Source: Balneolaceae bacterium
GTDB lineage: Bacteria; Bacteroidota; Rhodothermia; Balneolales; Balneolaceae
Assembly: GCA_007123985.1 (NCBI GenBank)
Contig: SLGA01000188.1
Location: 1-8,179 of the forward strand
Length of the DNA stretch: 8,179 nucleotides
Direction of reading: 5' to 3'
This document shows positions 6,380 through 8,179 of the stretch, in pieces. Numbering within the stretch: position 1 is the stretch's first letter; each line of letters opens with the position of its first letter. A program made the translations under genes and the position numbers. The notes beneath the pieces are model-generated. The model saw nothing but the letters and a program-made list of their open reading frames with translations, searched no databases and was not told where the DNA came from.

Positions 6380-6389
6380 CAATAAGATT

Positions 6390-6629
6390 ATGCCAAGTAT
6401 CACCGTCAAAAATATACCCGAGCCTGTTTACAAAAAACTGAAGCAACAGGCAGAAGCTCAGCATCGCAGCATGAACAGCGAAATAATCGCCTGTTTGGAG
6501 CGATCTGTGGAGCCGAAGCGTGTTTCTCCCGATGAAATTCTTCGTCAGGCCCGGATGATGAGGAAAAAAGTCAAAGGAAGCGTGTCTGCTGAAGAAATCC
6601 GGGATGCGATTAATCAGGGCAGGCCATGA
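6390..6629 (+). CDS. FitA/VapB-type ribbon-helix-helix antitoxin
   Basis: A 79-residue antitoxin. Residues 1-42 form the ribbon-helix-helix fold of the FitA/Arc type: SITVKNIPEPVYKKLKQQAE (strand and first helix), then HRSMNSEIIACLERSV with the family's R-S-M-N/S-E-I signature. The rest (about 45-79, RQARMMRKKVKG then AEEIRDAINQGR) is the toxin-wrapping tail; Arg/Lys residues from such tails reach into the PIN active site. The gene overlaps the next by four bases (ATGA, 6626-6629), so both proteins are translationally coupled. A 7-bp inverted repeat just upstream is a candidate autoregulatory site. There is no Shine-Dalgarno, as elsewhere in the window. Confidence 0.88.
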   Translation: MPSITVKNIPEPVYKKLKQQAEAQHRSMNSEIIACLERSVEPKRVSPDEILRQARMMRKKVKGSVSAEEIRDAINQGRP

Positions 6630-7030
6630 TTGTTGTCGATACAAACATCCTTGCCCACTTTTGGTTGCCTTCTGATCATACGGAACTTTGCGAGCATCTA
6701 TTTCAATGGGATCCGGAATGGGTTGCTCCTGTACTGTGGAGAAGTGAGTTCAGAAATGTTGTTATTCTTTACATGAGGAAGAATCTCATCGGTCTTCCAG
6801 AAGCCATTCAACTAACAGAAAAAGCAGAAAATCAGATGAAAGACCGTGAATTTCATGTAAACTCAGTTCCGGTATATGATCTGGCAGAACATTCTGATTG
6901 TTCCGCCTGCGACTGCGAGTTCATCAGTCTTGCAGAAGAACTGGACATAAAGCTGATAACCATGGACAAACAGATGCTGCGTTCATTCCCTGATCGATGT
7001 GCTAAGCCGTTGGATGTTATTAACTCATAG
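6626..7030 (+). CDS. VapC/FitB-type PIN-domain toxin (putative RNase), intact
   Basis: A 134-residue PIN-domain protein of full VapC length and the only toxin in the window that looks functional. The acidic, Mg2+-binding residues expected of PIN RNases are present: D5 in IVVDTNILAHFW, E41 in WRSEFRNV, D96 in SACDCEFISLAEEL (with E98 beside it) and D114 in LITMDKQMLRSFP. VapC toxins cleave specific RNAs, often tRNA or rRNA loops, and are silenced by the antitoxin bound at the active site; the target here is not predictable. The ATG overlaps the antitoxin stop. It is closest in pattern to the VapC subgroup with the LxAxFWLPSxHT start. The gene ends at TAG and is followed by a possible weak terminator hairpin. 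Confidence 0.9.
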   Translation: MIVVDTNILAHFWLPSDHTELCEHLFQWDPEWVAPVLWRSEFRNVVILYMRKNLIGLPEAIQLTEKAENQMKDREFHVNSVPVYDLAEHSDCSACDCEFISLAEELDIKLITMDKQMLRSFPDRCAKPLDVINS

Positions 7031-7035
7031 TATTG

Positions 7036-7068
7036 CCTCATGACGATGCGGCCTATGAGGTCGGTTTT
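7036..7068 (+). terminator. Possible weak terminator after the PIN toxin
   Basis: CCTCAT (7036-7041) pairs with ATGAGG (7055-7060) over a 13-nt loop, followed by TCGGTTTTA. The stem is short and the T-run has only four bases, so termination would be weak. It lies 5 bp after the toxin stop codon, the right place for it. The rest of 7069-7142 has G/T-rich short repeats (GGCTTTGG-like, twice) and nothing else recognisable. Confidence 0.3.
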
Positions 7069-7142
7069 ACAGTTTAAGGCTTTGGGGCTTTGGTTGCCTT
7101 GCCGGTTATTTGCCACACCGTTAAGTAACAAAATAAAAACCG

Positions 7143-7699
7143 CTACAAAAGTGCCTCCAGAAGATTAGCAGTTCTTTTCAACTGAGTTATTCGAAATTTC
7201 TCCAATATTTCGGATGCTGCAATTGGTGGGTTTTTCAGGCTTTCTACCTGATTGCTAAATGCATGAGTGGCTACTATCGGATTTTCTTCAATGAGTGATC
7301 TCAAAAAAACATCCGGATGCATTGCTTCTACGTTATATTTGTCCAGTTCACTTGCCGGAAAGTCCTTGATGTTAAAGGTTACAATTAGTGCGGCTTTACA
7401 CCGGAGCGCAGCAGCCAGTACGTGAACATCATCCGGATCAGGCAATTTCAAATTTTCAGCTAAATGCTCGTATCTTTTGACATTTGCATTAGGAAACGTT
7501 TCATTCATTAATCCACGCAACCGGGTAAAATTGCTTGCGTTTAGGTCAGGACGATTTTTTAGAAGACTTCGAATCCATTCCTCATTAATACGGTCTGTCC
7601 ATCGGGGATTGTAGAGTTTTTGCAGTGTTAATGAAGCAGAAAATCCCTGAGATGTGCAGCATATAAAACGCAAGCATCCAGAATAACCGTCTTGCGCAT
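7143..7699 (-). pseudogene. PIN-domain toxin (VapC50-like), frameshifted
   Basis: Toxin partner of the upstream HTH antitoxin. The true start is ATG at 7699 (minus), 5 nt after the antitoxin stop; it reads RKTVILDACVLYAAHLRDFLLH, a typical PIN N-terminus with catalytic D8, then meets TAA at 7630-7628. Homology resumes immediately in another frame from about 7631 (LTLQKLYNPRWTDRINEEW) and runs to TAG 7143-7145. Adding one base at the junction, for example a third T in CATTAA, would restore a protein of about 185 residues with no gap. The downstream part carries the remaining family features: EEWIRSLL, RPDLN, LMNETFP, LPDPDDVHVLAAAL and LIVTFNIKDFP. A frame starting at ATG 7673 would give 176 residues but begins with non-homologous sequence and lacks the first catalytic Asp, so I do not accept it. 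It could be a real inactivating mutation, a sequencing error, or less likely programmed frameshifting. Confidence 0.82.
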
Positions 7700-7704
7700 T
7701 GTTT

Positions 7705-8142
7705 TTAATACAGGTTCAGTTTTTGCGACTCTTCAGAAAGTTGCTGCATTTTTTTCAAAGTAATTTGCTGCTGCTTTTCATCATACTTTTTGAGTTCAGA
7801 GAAAAGTACTCTGCGATGCCGGCCAACTTTTTTAAAAGGCAGCTTACCGGATTCCATTAATCGTATAACAAACGGGCGCGAAACATCAAGATAATCAGCG
7901 GCTTGTTGTGTGGTCATATATTGCTTCTCACTGAGAATTTCAGAACGTTTTCCTTCAGCCAGGTTTTTCAGAATAGTTTCAATACCGTCCAGCGCAGATA
8001 CCGGAAACTGAATTGTTGTACCATCTCCTTTTACAGCAAATTCTATGGATTTTGCTTTATTTCTAAATTCTTTTGAAATTTTTCGAAAACTCTTTAAAGA
8101 GCGTTTCGCAAGCTCTTTGTCTGTGTCTGCTGAAATCTTCAT
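7705..8142 (-). CDS. Excisionase-type HTH antitoxin (VapB50-like)
   Basis: A 145-residue DNA-binding protein paired with the downstream PIN gene. Residues about 76-121 are a MerR/excisionase-like winged helix (HTH_17 type): MTTQQAADYLDVSRPFVIRLMESG followed by the wing LPFKKVGRHRRVLFSELKKY. The N-terminal part (about 1-75, Lys-rich, then TIQFPVSALDGIETILKNLAEG) matches the usual leader domain of these antitoxins. The C-terminus (122-145, KQQQITLKKMQQLSEESQKL) is a charged helix suited to toxin binding. M. tuberculosis Rv3750c/Rv3749c (VapBC50) has the same architecture and order. The gap to the toxin ATG is 5 nt, so they form one operon. Only 37 bp upstream of the start are in the window; a TAAAAT box (minus strand, 8163-8158) could be a -10 element, but its -35 would fall outside. 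Confidence 0.83.
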   Translation of the reverse strand: MKISADTDKELAKRSLKSFRKISKEFRNKAKSIEFAVKGDGTTIQFPVSALDGIETILKNLAEGKRSEILSEKQYMTTQQAADYLDVSRPFVIRLMESGKLPFKKVGRHRRVLFSELKKYDEKQQQITLKKMQQLSEESQKLNLY

Positions 8143-8179
8143 CTTAAAAATTTGTTTATTTTAGTGCAATATACGAAAT

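Larger units (their letters stand above)
5896..6389. other. 494-bp intergenic region without a supported gene
   Basis: Divergent spacer between the amidohydrolase (minus) and the FitA-like antitoxin (plus). I find no reading frame with recognisable protein features. It holds, in order, the twin palindromes (5936-5968), a promoter-like pair with an overlapping 9-bp inverted repeat (6003-6056), an A/T-rich unremarkable stretch (about 6100-6240), a near-duplicate 10-mer with a tiny basic minus-strand frame (6247-6346), and the operator-like repeat of the next TA operon (6354-6379). It could be the scar of a deleted gene. Confidence 0.5.

Noticed and set aside
6853..7131. 92-codon minus-strand frame across the end of the FitB/VapC toxin
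   Set aside because: It overlaps the catalytic part of the PIN gene and has no protein-family features.
1..8179. CRISPR array, tRNA, rRNA or complete insertion sequence
   Set aside because: No regularly spaced direct repeats, cloverleaf-like sequences, rRNA signatures or transposase motifs were seen on either strand.

Overview
The window is a stretch of bacterial chromosome of moderate GC content. It holds one housekeeping-type gene cut by the left edge (a SNF2-family helicase), one secreted or periplasmic amidohydrolase, a truncated PAS sensor gene, and four separate toxin-antitoxin (TA) loci. None of the visible start codons is preceded by a clear AGGAGG-type Shine-Dalgarno, and leaders are A/T-rich. 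This, with the style of the helicase and amidohydrolase, suggests a member of the Bacteroidota/Balneolota/Rhodothermota (FCB) side of the tree. That is an inference, and no rRNA or marker gene is present to confirm it.

Layout, left to right. 1-2423 (+): the C-terminal part of a SNF2 ATPase/helicase whose reading frame is already open at base 3. 2424-2607: a short gap rich in small direct and inverted repeats. 2608-3540 (+): a two-PAS-domain protein whose homology stops abruptly near residue 268, followed by an unrelated tail that overlaps the promoter of the next gene. 3567-3934 (+): TA locus 1, an intact RelB/DinJ antitoxin followed by a stump of a YafQ/RelE-like toxin gene. 3950-4443 (+): TA locus 2, an intact addiction-module antitoxin (TIGR02574/PF09720 type) overlapping a ParE/RelE toxin that has lost its C-terminal third. 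4466-4509: an intrinsic terminator serving the minus strand. 4549-5895 (-): exported metal-dependent amidohydrolase. 5896-6389: about 490 bp without a convincing gene, but with two palindromes, an orphan promoter-like sequence, a 9-bp inverted repeat and a near-duplicate 10-mer. 6390-7030 (+): TA locus 3, a complete FitAB/VapBC pair with a candidate operator. 7143-8142 (-): TA locus 4, an excisionase-type HTH antitoxin plus a PIN-domain toxin of the M. tuberculosis VapBC50 kind, the toxin broken by an apparent single-base frameshift.

The main observation is the asymmetry of decay. Within 4.6 kb there are four TA loci of four different families; every antitoxin frame is intact, but three of the four toxins are damaged in three different ways (5' stump only, 3' replacement, internal frameshift). 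With the truncated PAS gene this marks the region as a recombination-prone accessory zone. I found no CRISPR array, rRNA, tRNA, complete insertion sequence or clearly new multi-gene system.
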